Source: Bacteroidales bacterium UBA1184
Lineage (GTDB): Bacteria > Bacteroidota > Bacteroidia > Bacteroidales > ML635J-15
Length of the DNA stretch: 64,000 bases
Reading direction: 5' to 3'
Assembly (NCBI GenBank): GCA_002310235.1
Contig: DBYO01000033.1
Span: 62,001-126,000 of the forward strand
The notes under the pieces are model-generated. The model did not search any database. It was not told the DNA's origin and saw only the letters and a list, made by a program, of their open reading frames with translations. The translations under genes were made by a program, and so were the position numbers. Below, one piece after another: positions 1-8,452 of this stretch. Every line of letters starts with the position of its first letter. Position 1 is the first letter of the stretch.

Positions 1-28
1 ACAATACAGGCACGTGATATTCGCTCAT
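1..28 (-). CDS. rsmH: RsmH (16S rRNA m4C1402 methyltransferase), first codons only
   Basis: The reverse strand from 28 down reads M-S-E-Y-H-V-P-V-L and then leaves the window. The YHVPVL start is typical of RsmH (MraW), which methylates N4 of C1402 in 16S rRNA. It begins 3 bases after the mraZ stop, which matches the conserved mraZ-rsmH order at the head of the division and cell-wall cluster. Only nine codons are visible, so the call rests on this motif plus position. Confidence 0.8.
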
Positions 29-31
29 CTG

Positions 32-496
32 CTAATCCTCCGAATCCGTAAAGTCACCTCCAAGAATCTCCTCGGCGAGTTCAGCAAAGCTATCGTTGCT
101 CATCGACTTCTGCTCGTAAACGTCCTTAGCCCAGATTTCTACCTTACCTTCCTGTCCTGCAAAAACAAGTTCCTTCTCGCCACCAATGTAGTCGAGCAGG
201 ACTTTCGGGATAAGGAAACGGCTGTTGTTGTCGAGATAAACTTCGGCAGTTCCACGGTAGAATTCGCGAAGGAACTCGGCATGCTTACGGTTGAAAGGAT
301 TGAGTCTTTTCTTCAGCAAACCGGTCTGGCGATTCCACTCGCTCATAGGGTAAAGAACCAAGCATTTTGCGTAAATATCACGTTTGAGGACGAAAGCCGC
401 TGCCTGCTCCTCATCGGGAACCTGCCGCTTCAGTTGCGAAGGAAAGATAACTCTGCATTTGTTATCCAGCTTGCTAATGTATTCACCTACAAACAT
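32..496 (-). CDS. mraZ: MraZ, transcriptional regulator of the division/cell wall cluster
   Basis: This 154-aa protein has the two tandem AbrB-like MraZ half-domains, each with the DxxxR signature: DNKCR near residues 11-15 and DNNSR near 89-93. Family members form ring-shaped oligomers and repress their own dcw operon by binding direct repeats upstream of mraZ. The gene is followed 3 bases later by the rsmH start, so it is the first gene of an operon reading out of the window. The ATG at 496 fits the N-terminal MFVGEY typical of the family. Autoregulation is supported by 10-bp-spaced GTGGG boxes at 538-572 and a -7-like box at 520-527. The acidic C-terminal tail extends slightly past the core fold. 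Confidence 0.96.
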   Translation of the reverse strand: MFVGEYISKLDNKCRVIFPSQLKRQVPDEEQAAAFVLKRDIYAKCLVLYPMSEWNRQTGLLKKRLNPFNRKHAEFLREFYRGTAEVYLDNNSRFLIPKVLLDYIGGEKELVFAGQEGKVEIWAKDVYEQKSMSNDSFAELAEEILGGDFTDSED

Positions 497-519
497 AATC
501 TACAATTCAAAATTCGTTG

Positions 520-527
520 CAAAACTA
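520..527 (-). promoter_or_regulatory. Probable -7 box of the mraZ promoter
   Basis: The minus strand reads TAGTTTTG here, matching the Bacteroidetes -7 consensus TAnnTTTG, 24 bases before the mraZ start. No clean TTTG -33 box lies about 20 bp upstream. That spacing falls inside the MraZ operator repeats. Confidence 0.55.
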
Positions 528-537
528 AACAAAATTT

Positions 538-572
538 CCCACTTTAAAACACCTACGCCCACTCTTTCCCAC
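538..572 (-). promoter_or_regulatory. MraZ operator: GTGGG boxes at 10-bp spacing
   Basis: On the minus strand GTGGG occurs at 572-568, 562-558 and 542-538. The fourth register, 552-548, holds a degenerate GTGTT. The period is exactly 10 bp, one helical turn. In E. coli, MraZ binds TGGGN direct repeats separated by 5 nt, which is the same geometry. The boxes lie just upstream of the -7 box of mraZ, where bound repressor would block polymerase. Confidence 0.82.
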
Positions 573-763
573 CATTGTTAATAAATATTGGTTAATTTTA
601 CACACAACATATTGATTATTAATTGTTTGTAAAATTATGCAAGTTATTAACTTTTGGACTTTTTCATAAAAAAGGTATGGTCGTCTTTCATTGAACGACC
701 AATAATATAATCGATTGTACGGACACGAAATTTTGCGTTTGAATCGGCGCAAAACATTGCATT

Positions 764-818
764 CGGCGCAAAGCATTGCGCCGCTACAAACCGTTAAATC
801 ATTAAATTTTAAATCAGC
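764..818. repeat. Dispersed intergenic repeat, copy 1
   Basis: The segment contains CAAAGCATTGCGCCGCTACA followed by an AT-rich tail of the AAATCATTAAATTTT type. A second copy with the same order lies at 50386-50456. The rest of the 497-951 gap holds the MraZ operator, this repeat, a terminator and an inverted repeat. An open frame at 525-863 is not supported as a gene. Confidence 0.6.
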
Positions 819-843
819 GAAGCTGATCTTTAGCTCGCGAAAA

Positions 844-874
844 CACAAAAAAAAGGACGGCATTGCACCGTCCT
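844..874 (-). terminator. Rho-independent terminator of the BspA-like gene
   Basis: The arms AGGACGG (854-860) and CCGTCCT (868-874) pair around a 7-nt loop. On the minus strand the stem is followed by a run of eight U. It lies about 80 bases past the stop of the gene ending at 952. Confidence 0.8.
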
Positions 875-903
875 AATATCTTATGTTTTTGCGGTTGTCT
901 ATC

Positions 904-934
904 CGTAAGGGAAGGTTTGAAACCTTCCCTTACG
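904..934. repeat. Near-perfect 31-bp inverted repeat
   Basis: Arms of 15 bases (904-918 and 920-934) are exact reverse complements around a single G. It lies between the stop of the BspA-like gene and its terminator. There is no adjacent U-run, so it is more like a cruciform or repetitive palindrome than a terminator. Confidence 0.7.
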
Positions 935-951
935 ATAGGTCACTAAACATT

Positions 952-3735
952 CTATTCTTTTACAAACCGCTGCTGGCTAGGCGTAGCCGAAGCCGTGCGT
1001 ATGCGTACCACATACACCCCGCTCTTCAAATCTTCCACATTGCAAACCGCATTGTCGCTGTTTACCTCAACACGCCTTACAACCTGTCCCATCACATTCA
1101 CAATCTCGATTTCCGAAATTGGTTCCGAGGATGTAATGTTGAGAATATCGGTTACGGGATTCGGGAAGAGGGCGATTTCTGCCGACATCTGCTCGGTTTC
1201 GATTGCATTAGGATTTGAACTTACAATGTTTGACCTTGAAATTATCACAGAACGTCCCTGTACTATTTCTATCTGGTAATAGTAATCCTGCTCAGTATTA
1301 AAGTCGGTATATGTGTGGTTTTCGCGCGACATTTCCATTATCATTTCCATGTCATCAATAGATGTTCCGCGATATACCCTGTAGGTACTGAATTCTATTC
1401 CCTCATAGTCGGTCCACAACAAGTTGCGGCTATTGCCCTGACCGAGGCTTATCTGCAAGTGTATTGTGCGGTGCGAATCACTCATTGCCGAAACGTTTCC
1501 GCACGAATCGTAGGTTGCCACGGCATAGCGGTACGGACGAACAGCTGTATTAGACACCTCATCAGTCCACAAGCATTCGGCATCTATGGCAACAGTATCA
1601 ACCACTTCGTACTGACCGTAGGCATCCTGTCGATACATGAGGTATCCGAGCATAGTATTGTTGCTTACCGGATTCCAAGTTACGACATTTTTGTTGTGTG
1701 TGTTTGTGGCAACAACTCTTATTGTAGTTTCAAGCGGTTCTTCGCGTGTAAAGTTGAGCTGAACAACACTATCCACGCCCTCTGAACTGGTAAAGTATCC
1801 GTAATAAGTCCCTGTATGACCATATGGAAAACCTGCAAGATTATAAGAACTACATGATATTACATTTATTTCATTTAGAATTCCAAATACCGCATAAATG
1901 GCAGTATCCTGATTGACTGATATCTCGCGGTGATTTTCAGCATCTCCTCCGTCGCTCCAACGTAGAAATATGTAGCCTTCGTTGGCAGTTGCCTCAAAAA
2001 TAAGCCTATTGTCATCACAATCGGGAAGATGCTGAATTTCAACAGTACCCCAATTCTCACAAAAATCTGCCACATCAACATCTGTTTCATATGGAAATTC
2101 ATCACCGGATTGTACTTGTATATTAGAGAAATTAGACCAACCATATGCAGACTGATATGCATATTTTGTTCCACAAGGAACATAAACAGGAATGTCGTAT
2201 GCTACGGACCATGCATGCAATTCTCCCATTTCTGGCGGTTGCATAGCATAACATGTAAGAGATGTCAAATTTAATATACTATTATTAAAATCATAATCAG
2301 CAAACATGTTCCCCCAAATACCCGAAACATTTTCTCCAATTGTTATTCTCCTTATATTAGAGCAAAACATGAATGGGATATAACGACTACCTGCGTCATG
2401 ACCATTAATATCGACTGTACAATTAACCGGATTATATGTTACATCGTGCAAATTCTCGCATTCCAAAAATGCACCTCCGCCTAATCTTGTTAGCGATTCG
2501 GGAACGACTACCGATGCCAAGCTGGTACATTGATAAAATGCACAAAAATCAATATCTGTAACTGAATTGGGAATTTCAATTGTCCTAAGGTCTCGACATC
2601 CTGCAAAAGCCCTTTCACCAATGCTGGTTACTGAATTAGGGATTGTGACAGATGTCAAGTTGTCACATAGATAAAATACATAATCGCCAATGCTGGTTAC
2701 TGAATTAGGGATTGTAACAGATGCCAGGTTACTACAATTACTAAATGCATGATCTCCAATGTTTGTTACTGAATTAGGAATTGCAACAGATGTCAAGCTA
2801 GTTGCGCCATAAAATGCGCCATTTTTTATTTCGGTTACAGTTTGGGGAATAACCAAATCGGAGACTATATTATTATTTATATAAAGAGAATATGCTTTAC
2901 CCAAAGGATATTCACCATCAAAAGAAATATAGGAACCTGCCTCAAATTCTATCCCACACCATTGCTCGATACTGCCATTATAATAGACAGCTGTCAGTCC
3001 ATGATCCCAATAATTAAATGCAGAATTTCCTATACGGCTCACTGAACTCGGAATCGAAGCTGTTGTAATAGAACTAAAACCTGCAAATGCAAATTGTTTT
3101 ATTTCTGACACTGTTTCTGGAATAACCAAATCTATTACAATACTGCCGTTAATATACAAATAAGAATTACCTACACTACAGTTACTACCTACTGGGGTTT
3201 CGAATTCTATTGCACACCATTGTGAAACATCTCCCAAATAAAATACAGAAAAGTCATAACATCCACCAAATGGATTGGAACCAATGCTGGTAACTGACTC
3301 AGGAATTATAATTTCAATCAGACTGGAAGAACTAAAAGCCCCCCCACCAATACTTACAACTGAATTGGGAATTGAAACAGATGTCAGTCCACAATCAGCA
3401 AAAGCCCCCTCACCAATACTTACAACTGAATTGGGCATTGTAACAGACGTCAGTTCTCTGCTTCCATAAAAGGCATTATTTCCAATGCTCGTAACAGAAT
3501 ATATAGTATCATTATATGTAACTATCTCTGGTATTACAAGATTGCCTGTGGGATATGTGGAATAATAAGGATATGAATTATATCTCGGTGCCACCTCTAC
3601 AGTATAAGGCTCCGTAGTTGATGTAATGTCATAATATAGGGTTTGCCCACTACTACACACTGCAGAAAAGTCATAGGCAAATGCCGAAATGCCACAGATG
3701 GTGGCGAGAATTAGAGTAAATAAAAGTTTTTTCAT
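952..3735 (-). CDS. BspA-like leucine-rich-repeat surface protein with T9SS type A sorting domain
   Basis: The 927-aa protein begins with a signal peptide (MKKLLFTLILATICGISAFA). Residues about 75-430 are LRR_5/BspA repeats of 23 residues, with unit consensus LTSVTIPNSVTSIGDxAF. Two short inserts containing QWCxIEFE interrupt the array. A divergent InlB-like repeat (about 585-660, ending DTAIYAVF) and fibronectin type III-like domains follow. The C-terminal 70 or so residues (FPNPVTDILNI, GQVVRRVEV, LKSGVYVVRI) are a type A T9SS sorting domain. BspA-type LRR proteins bind host proteins or other cells in several species; a role in adhesion is inference here. The gene stands alone, with its own terminator and a possible promoter at 3911-3918. 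The LRR section is more AT-rich than the 3' end (hand counts of 60-bp samples: 32% versus 42% GC). Confidence 0.9.
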   Translation of the reverse strand: MKKLLFTLILATICGISAFAYDFSAVCSSGQTLYYDITSTTEPYTVEVAPRYNSYPYYSTYPTGNLVIPEIVTYNDTIYSVTSIGNNAFYGSRELTSVTMPNSVVSIGEGAFADCGLTSVSIPNSVVSIGGGAFSSSSLIEIIIPESVTSIGSNPFGGCYDFSVFYLGDVSQWCAIEFETPVGSNCSVGNSYLYINGSIVIDLVIPETVSEIKQFAFAGFSSITTASIPSSVSRIGNSAFNYWDHGLTAVYYNGSIEQWCGIEFEAGSYISFDGEYPLGKAYSLYINNNIVSDLVIPQTVTEIKNGAFYGATSLTSVAIPNSVTNIGDHAFSNCSNLASVTIPNSVTSIGDYVFYLCDNLTSVTIPNSVTSIGERAFAGCRDLRTIEIPNSVTDIDFCAFYQCTSLASVVVPESLTRLGGGAFLECENLHDVTYNPVNCTVDINGHDAGSRYIPFMFCSNIRRITIGENVSGIWGNMFADYDFNNSILNLTSLTCYAMQPPEMGELHAWSVAYDIPVYVPCGTKYAYQSAYGWSNFSNIQVQSGDEFPYETDVDVADFCENWGTVEIQHLPDCDDNRLIFEATANEGYIFLRWSDGGDAENHREISVNQDTAIYAVFGILNEINVISCSSYNLAGFPYGHTGTYYGYFTSSEGVDSVVQLNFTREEPLETTIRVVATNTHNKNVVTWNPVSNNTMLGYLMYRQDAYGQYEVVDTVAIDAECLWTDEVSNTAVRPYRYAVATYDSCGNVSAMSDSHRTIHLQISLGQGNSRNLLWTDYEGIEFSTYRVYRGTSIDDMEMIMEMSRENHTYTDFNTEQDYYYQIEIVQGRSVIISRSNIVSSNPNAIETEQMSAEIALFPNPVTDILNITSSEPISEIEIVNVMGQVVRRVEVNSDNAVCNVEDLKSGVYVVRIRTASATPSQQRFVKE

Positions 3736-3910
3736 TGGATTATGATTTTTAATTGTTTACAAAATAAGCCATTCGGTTTTGGGGATTCAATTATAAGGTT
3801 GTACAGATATTGGGAATTAACAAACACACCACAGGCATACTGCGGATATACATTTGCATTTGCCAACTTCATTGAACAAGCAATCATTTTGTACCTAATA
3901 AACACGATGG

Positions 3911-3918
3911 CAAATATA
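3911..3918 (-). promoter_or_regulatory. Possible -7 box for the BspA-like gene
   Basis: The minus strand reads TATATTTG, matching TAnnTTTG. It would give a leader of about 170 nt. No convincing -33 box was seen. The remaining part of the 3736-4076 gap holds AT-rich sequence with small GAATTACGA-like repeats and the direct repeats described at 3991-4070. Confidence 0.4.
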
Positions 3919-3990
3919 AGAAAATATTTACGAATGACGAATTACGATTGAGGAATTACGAATTATATTTTTGCAAGCTTCTTCTAATAT

Positions 3991-4070
3991 TGCAAAAAAG
4001 TGTAAAAATAATTTGTACGATTATGCAAAAAGGTGTAATTTTGCATTGAAATTAGTTGCAAAAAGGTGCA
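3991..4070 (+). repeat. Three 14-bp direct repeats at exact 33-bp spacing upstream of the ATPase gene
   Basis: The units are TGCAAAAAAGTGTA (3991-4004), TGCAAAAAGGTGTA (4024-4037) and TGCAAAAAGGTGCA (4057-4070). Both steps are 33 bp, about three helical turns, so all units face the same side of the DNA. The middle unit lies between the -33 and -7 boxes and the last lies near or just after the predicted transcription start. This is the geometry of an operator; the binding protein is unknown. Confidence 0.75.
4012..4043 (+). promoter_or_regulatory. Bacteroidetes-type promoter of the AAA/DUF4143 gene
   Basis: A TTTG -33 box at 4012-4015 is followed after 20 bp by TAATTTTG at 4036-4043, a perfect match to TAnnTTTG. 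The predicted start of transcription is near 4050, about 27 bases before the ATG at 4077. Confidence 0.75.
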
Positions 4071-4076
4071 AATAAA

Positions 4077-5375
4077 ATGCTTAAACGAAAGATTATAAAC
4101 ATATTATCAAAATGGCAAAATTCAGAAAACAAAAGAGCAATACTTCTGATGGGAGCCAGACAGGTAGGTAAGACAACAATCATACGCGAATTTGGAAAAT
4201 CAAACTACGAGCATTTTGTTGAGATAAACTTCGAGCAGTCACCATCGGCAATGAAGGCTTTCGAAGGCGACAGGGACGCGAAAACCATCATAAGCCAGTT
4301 ATCGCTAATGGGATATGGTCCTTTCGTTCCGCACAAGACACTCGTATTTTTTGATGAGATTCAAAGTTGTCCAAACGCCCGTACTGCAATAAAATTCCTC
4401 GTTGAGGACGGACAGTTCGACTACATAGAATCAGGTTCGCTACTTGGAATAAACTACAAGGATGTTTCTTCCTATCCCGTTGGTTTCGAAGAGCAAGTTG
4501 AAATGTACCCTCTCGACTTCGAGGAATTCTTATGGGCAATGAACGTTGGCGAAGATGCCATCACAATGATAAGGGAAGCCTATGACAGGCACACCCCATT
4601 GCCAGACTTCGTACACGAGCAGATGATGAAGCACTACCGCACCTACCTAATAGTCGGCGGCATGCCTCAAGTGATAACTACGTACCTGAACAACAAGGAT
4701 TTCGCCGCCACATTGCGACAGCAACGCATAATACTCAACAGTTACCGCGACGATATTGCAAAATATGCAGGCAACCAGAAAGTCAAGGCCAAGGCATTTT
4801 TCGATGCCATCCCGACACAACTTGCAAAAGAGAAGAAACGATTCCAATACAACGAACTAGAACCCAACGCCAAGGCTCGCAACTACGAGGACGCCGCACA
4901 ATGGCTAGCAGATGCTGGAACAGCCTACTTTTCGTACAACCTCAGCGCAGTAGAACTACCGTTCGAGTTCCTCGAAAAACGCAACCTATTCAAGGTATTC
5001 CTGCTTGATACTGGATTGCTTTGCGCGATGTGGAAAGACAAAATCCAGCTCGAGGTAATGAACGGGGAAATAGACATTAACGAAGGCGGACTTACGGAAA
5101 ACTTTGTTGCAGCCGAACTCGCAAAGCACGGACACAAACTGCACTATTACGACAAAAACAGCCGTCAGGAACTTGACTTTGTGCTGCAGAACGGCAACAA
5201 AATATCTATTATAGAAGTAAAATCGGGAGAAAGATTCCGCCAACATGCCTCGCTCGACAATATTATGAAAACTAATGGCGACAAAATTGAAGAGGCAATA
5301 GTGGTGTCAAAATTCAACCTTTCGGAAGAAAAAGGAATAAAATACCTGCCACTGTATATGACAATGTTCGTGTAA
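4077..5375 (+). CDS. AAA+ family ATPase with C-terminal DUF4143
   Basis: This 432-aa protein has a Walker A motif (GARQVGKTT, about residues 26-34) and a Walker B motif (LVFFDEIQ, about 85-92), which define an AAA_14-type NTPase core. The C-terminal DUF4143 region carries LDFVLQ...IIEVKSG (about 370-390), resembling the D...ExK core of PD-(D/E)XK nucleases. Such proteins are abundant in Bacteroidetes and their role is not established. I chose ATG 4077; an in-frame TTG at 4056 lies within the third direct repeat and probably within or before the transcription start. The gene is a single transcription unit with its own promoter and repeat operator. Nuclease activity is inference only. Confidence 0.88.
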   Translation: MLKRKIINILSKWQNSENKRAILLMGARQVGKTTIIREFGKSNYEHFVEINFEQSPSAMKAFEGDRDAKTIISQLSLMGYGPFVPHKTLVFFDEIQSCPNARTAIKFLVEDGQFDYIESGSLLGINYKDVSSYPVGFEEQVEMYPLDFEEFLWAMNVGEDAITMIREAYDRHTPLPDFVHEQMMKHYRTYLIVGGMPQVITTYLNNKDFAATLRQQRIILNSYRDDIAKYAGNQKVKAKAFFDAIPTQLAKEKKRFQYNELEPNAKARNYEDAAQWLADAGTAYFSYNLSAVELPFEFLEKRNLFKVFLLDTGLLCAMWKDKIQLEVMNGEIDINEGGLTENFVAAELAKHGHKLHYYDKNSRQELDFVLQNGNKISIIEVKSGERFRQHASLDNIMKTNGDKIEEAIVVSKFNLSEEKGIKYLPLYMTMFV

Positions 5376-5392
5376 AAAAGGTAGAATGGCCA

Positions 5393-5423
5393 TTTTCATG
5401 CTCCCGAAAAAACACTACCTTTG
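5393..5423 (+). promoter_or_regulatory. Promoter of the acyltransferase gene
   Basis: TACCTTTG at 5416-5423 matches TAnnTTTG, and a T-rich -33-like TTTT lies at 5393-5396, 19 bp upstream. The start of transcription would be near 5430, giving a very short leader before ATG 5441. The gene is therefore likely transcribed separately from the upstream ATPase gene. Confidence 0.6.
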
Positions 5424-5440
5424 CACCAAACATAAAAGCT

Positions 5441-6271
5441 ATGTCCGAAAACAAACCGATGCAAGTCGATGTTGCCGAAATTATCCGTGCAAAAAGTCCG
5501 AAACTGGCGAAGAAGATGCCTCGTTTCGTCATCAATTTGCTACGCAAGCTGGTTCACGAAAAGGATGTAAACGAGATACTTGCAAAGGCAAATGGAGCTA
5601 CGGGCATCGACTTTGTAAACGTCGGTGTAGAATGCCTCGAACTGAAACGACAGGTCAGCGGAATGGAAAACATTCCATCCGAAGGTCGCTACATCTTCGT
5701 CGCCAACCATCCGCTTGGTGGACTCGAAAGCCTTGTGATGATGCAGACAATCGACGAGAAATACAACGATTTCATGTTTGTTGTAAACGACTTGCTGATG
5801 GCATTGGAACCGCTGCGCCCAGTTTTCATACCGATAAACAAGGTCGGCAAGCAGTCGCGAGCAAACGCAGAACAACTCAACGAACTGTACGCCTCCGACA
5901 AACAGGTGCTGTACTTCCCCGCCGGGCTTTGTTCGCGAAAAATCAAAGGCGAAATCGTTGACCTGCCTTGGCAGAAAAACTTCATTGTCAAAGCAGTAGA
6001 ATACCAACGTGACATTATTCCAGTTTACATTGGAGGACGCAACTCGAACTTCTTCTACAGACTGGCCAACTGGCGCAAGCGTCTGAAAATAAAATTCAAC
6101 ATCGAGATGCTTTTCCTAGTTGACGAAATGTTCAAGCAACGCGGACAGACCATTACACTAACAATCGGCAAACCAATACCATACACCACATTCGACAAGA
6201 CAAAAACGCCAACGGAATGGGCGGAATGGGTAAAGGGAGAAACTTATAAGATGAAAGGGCAAAAAGGCTAA
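5441..6271 (+). CDS. PlsC/hemolysin-type lysophospholipid or aminolipid acyltransferase
   Basis: The 276-aa protein has the acyltransferase block NHPLGGLES (about residues 88-96) and a later FPAGLCSR block (about 153-160) that aligns with the EG-type substrate motif of the PlsC superfamily. The NHPxGGLD/E form is typical of the COG3176 'putative hemolysin' branch, which includes the Bacteroides glycine-lipid O-acyltransferase GlsA. It probably transfers an acyl chain to a lipid at the inner face of the membrane. There is no long membrane segment. Substrate cannot be fixed from sequence, and no GlsB-like N-acyltransferase is adjacent, so the GlsA reading is tentative. The bases after the stop carry AAAGGCTnAAA-like short repeats. 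Confidence 0.8.
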   Translation: MSENKPMQVDVAEIIRAKSPKLAKKMPRFVINLLRKLVHEKDVNEILAKANGATGIDFVNVGVECLELKRQVSGMENIPSEGRYIFVANHPLGGLESLVMMQTIDEKYNDFMFVVNDLLMALEPLRPVFIPINKVGKQSRANAEQLNELYASDKQVLYFPAGLCSRKIKGEIVDLPWQKNFIVKAVEYQRDIIPVYIGGRNSNFFYRLANWRKRLKIKFNIEMLFLVDEMFKQRGQTITLTIGKPIPYTTFDKTKTPTEWAEWVKGETYKMKGQKG

Positions 6272-6311
6272 AAGAAGAAAAGGCTGAAAGGCCAACAGAA
6301 GAGCAAGCTAT

Positions 6312-8444
6312 TTATTTCATCATTACCACTTCACCGCCTTCAATTACAAGCCCTTTTTTCGATTTTACAATAAGCTTGGCACCATCGCCAACGACAATTT
6401 TTCCCCTCACAACAAGTTTCGACGATCTGTCAACTTTCAGCTTCGCTTTCGGCTCCAAGCGATATTCGCTACCACTTTCAACAACAATGCTGCTACCTTC
6501 GACCAAACTGACAAAACTCCCACTCTCCTGCAAGAATTCGGAGCCTCCTTCACAAACAAGAACTGTAGGTGGAGCAAAAAGTCCCGACACACTATCTCGC
6601 ATAGGTTGGACAACAGTAAGATTCTGAGTTAGTGTTATTGACTTTTTTGAAGCTAGCACAGCTTTTTCCTTCAGCGAAATACGACCAGTCCAAATTGCAT
6701 CGTTTGTTATAGTGTAGTCGTCCCAGCGCACATCAATACGGTAGTTACCATCGTCAAACGGAGTAATTTCGATACCAAGTCCTGTAAGATAGGTTGTCTG
6801 TGTGTTTCGCGAAACAAATTGGGAGTACTGACATTTACCAGCCGCCATCGAATTATAGAAAGTCTTTGTATTACAGGTACTTGGATTGGTACCCATATTA
6901 AGTTTTGTATGAGTGCAAAACATATCACGGCTATCACCATTTGCCACAAGACTATCGACATATGCTCGCCCAACATCCTTACGCCATATCGGTCTTTCGT
7001 CAGCTGCAGAAACAACCTGGGCCTCATCTGAAGGAGCAAACTGTCTTTCCAAATCATGAGTTCCACAGAAAGGATTTTCAGCATCGCGACTATGATAAAA
7101 ATCATGCCCCGACCAATTTATACACTTCATATTATACGTAGTATCAGCAATATGATATGTGTAATTCCAAAATCCTTCGGCAGGTATCATCCTTAGGTTG
7201 TCGCGGTCGTTAGAAGAAAAGACCTCGTTCTCCTTACCACTAAGCACATCTCGTCCAACTTGATAATATGCATAAACTCCAGCCACATCCTTCGGACGAC
7301 ATTCGCTCTCGTTGGAATATTGCAAAAAATCCAATTTTCCATTTCTACCCGACTGGTGGTTTTCAATCCAAATATACTGGTTCGACGAATTTTTGCTATC
7401 CTTGTACGGCAACTTTATGCGAACGGCATCACCGTATGTAACAAAATCGCGAAGAATAAAGGTTTGCGCGCCATCAGACTTTGAAATATCTGCGTTTATG
7501 GGATTGCCGTTTATGTCGCGAGCGACAATCCACCAATCGTTTGCATTTCTATTGCTCTCGTGAATCCAATGCAAACGCCAACGCTCGTAACCATTGCACG
7601 ACACCAAAGTAGAGCCAGACCCACCCATAAGTCCGAATCCGCCCTGAAGTGGCATAAAAGGCATGCATTCAGACGAACGGCGGTGGTTGCCTCCAGAAGT
7701 ATGAAAAGCATTGGAACCAAAAAAAGAATGCGAAATCTCATGTTGCACTATGCCTGTAGGATTATTAGAAACATCATGTGTGCCAACACATTGTGCCGTG
7801 CCAATTCCAGAAAACGGATAATAACTACCATTTATCAGCAACTTCTGTCCACTGAGCATAGAAGTCGAAAAATAACCATTGCCCGCACTATCGCCACCAT
7901 ACTCCTTTGTAATATTACGGAAGAAAAATTGTATGAATCCAATTTTTCCAGAGCCGTTTACATCATAAAAAGAAATATCGTTGTGTCCGTACATGGTTTG
8001 CAAACCGCCCTGCTCGTTAATAAACGCCACTGCGGCTCGTTCTATATTGCTTTCGTTGAAGTTCCCCATTTTCAACACACGACTCTCCTTAATATTTACC
8101 ACCACAAAGTCGCCAGTAATCTGCAGTTCGTCAAATGACGATTCGCCATACAGACGAGTTATACAGCCATACAAATTGTTGGGATTATATACAGTATCCA
8201 TTAGTCGAAGCAGATAGTCGGGGGGATTCTGATTCAAACTCTCAAGAAGTACTGTATTCCAACTGCTTACTCTGGCAAACGGTTTTTCGCGCTCTGGATT
8301 TACGTCATAAATAATGTTGACGAAGAAATTCAGCATACGGATCTCACCACGCGGCTTCACTTTCCACCCGTCCCAACTGTTTTTCTGCGCCAACATAGCC
8401 ACAGCAAACAGCACCAGCAACACTGATAGCAGAATCCGTTTCAT
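6312..8444 (-). CDS. Secreted M6-like zinc metalloprotease
   Basis: I start this at ATG 8444, which gives 710 aa and a clean signal peptide (MKRILLSVLLVLFAVAMLAQ); the longer frame would extend into kdsC. The zinc motif HEISH is at residues 235-239, with a further His at 248. The following GFGLMGG...YERWRLHWI block resembles the DLMG...WEKxxLGWI region of M6 (immune inhibitor A-like) proteases. The third zinc ligand is not clear because the usual HExxHxxGxxH spacing is not met. The last 110 residues are Ser/Gly/Val-rich short beta repeats (EGGSEFLQESGSFVSL) and lack an obvious T9SS sorting domain. It begins 8 bases after the kdsC stop, so it is likely in the same operon, an odd partner for lipopolysaccharide synthesis. 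Confidence 0.75.
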   Translation of the reverse strand: MKRILLSVLLVLFAVAMLAQKNSWDGWKVKPRGEIRMLNFFVNIIYDVNPEREKPFARVSSWNTVLLESLNQNPPDYLLRLMDTVYNPNNLYGCITRLYGESSFDELQITGDFVVVNIKESRVLKMGNFNESNIERAAVAFINEQGGLQTMYGHNDISFYDVNGSGKIGFIQFFFRNITKEYGGDSAGNGYFSTSMLSGQKLLINGSYYPFSGIGTAQCVGTHDVSNNPTGIVQHEISHSFFGSNAFHTSGGNHRRSSECMPFMPLQGGFGLMGGSGSTLVSCNGYERWRLHWIHESNRNANDWWIVARDINGNPINADISKSDGAQTFILRDFVTYGDAVRIKLPYKDSKNSSNQYIWIENHQSGRNGKLDFLQYSNESECRPKDVAGVYAYYQVGRDVLSGKENEVFSSNDRDNLRMIPAEGFWNYTYHIADTTYNMKCINWSGHDFYHSRDAENPFCGTHDLERQFAPSDEAQVVSAADERPIWRKDVGRAYVDSLVANGDSRDMFCTHTKLNMGTNPSTCNTKTFYNSMAAGKCQYSQFVSRNTQTTYLTGLGIEITPFDDGNYRIDVRWDDYTITNDAIWTGRISLKEKAVLASKKSITLTQNLTVVQPMRDSVSGLFAPPTVLVCEGGSEFLQESGSFVSLVEGSSIVVESGSEYRLEPKAKLKVDRSSKLVVRGKIVVGDGAKLIVKSKKGLVIEGGEVVMMK

Positions 8445-8452
8445 GTTAGCAA

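Noticed and set aside
525..863. Open frame of 112 codons on the minus strand upstream of mraZ
   Set aside because: It runs through the MraZ operator, a dispersed repeat and the terminator region, has a patchwork sequence with no recognisable domain, and would place a gene across the mraZ promoter.
2500..2810. Tandem DNA repeats of about 69 bp (GGTTACTGAATTAGGGATTG-type words)
   Set aside because: These are coding repeats that match the 23-residue LRR unit of the BspA-like protein. They are not a separate element.
3991..4070. Possible CRISPR-like array
   Set aside because: Only three 14-bp units with 19-bp spacers are present, directly over a promoter, with no cas genes nearby. Unit and spacer lengths do not fit CRISPR.
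5386..5961. 191-codon plus-strand frame inside the acyltransferase gene
   Set aside because: It is a shifted frame rich in Arg, Cys and Gln without domain similarity. The PlsC-like frame covers the same bases with clear motifs.
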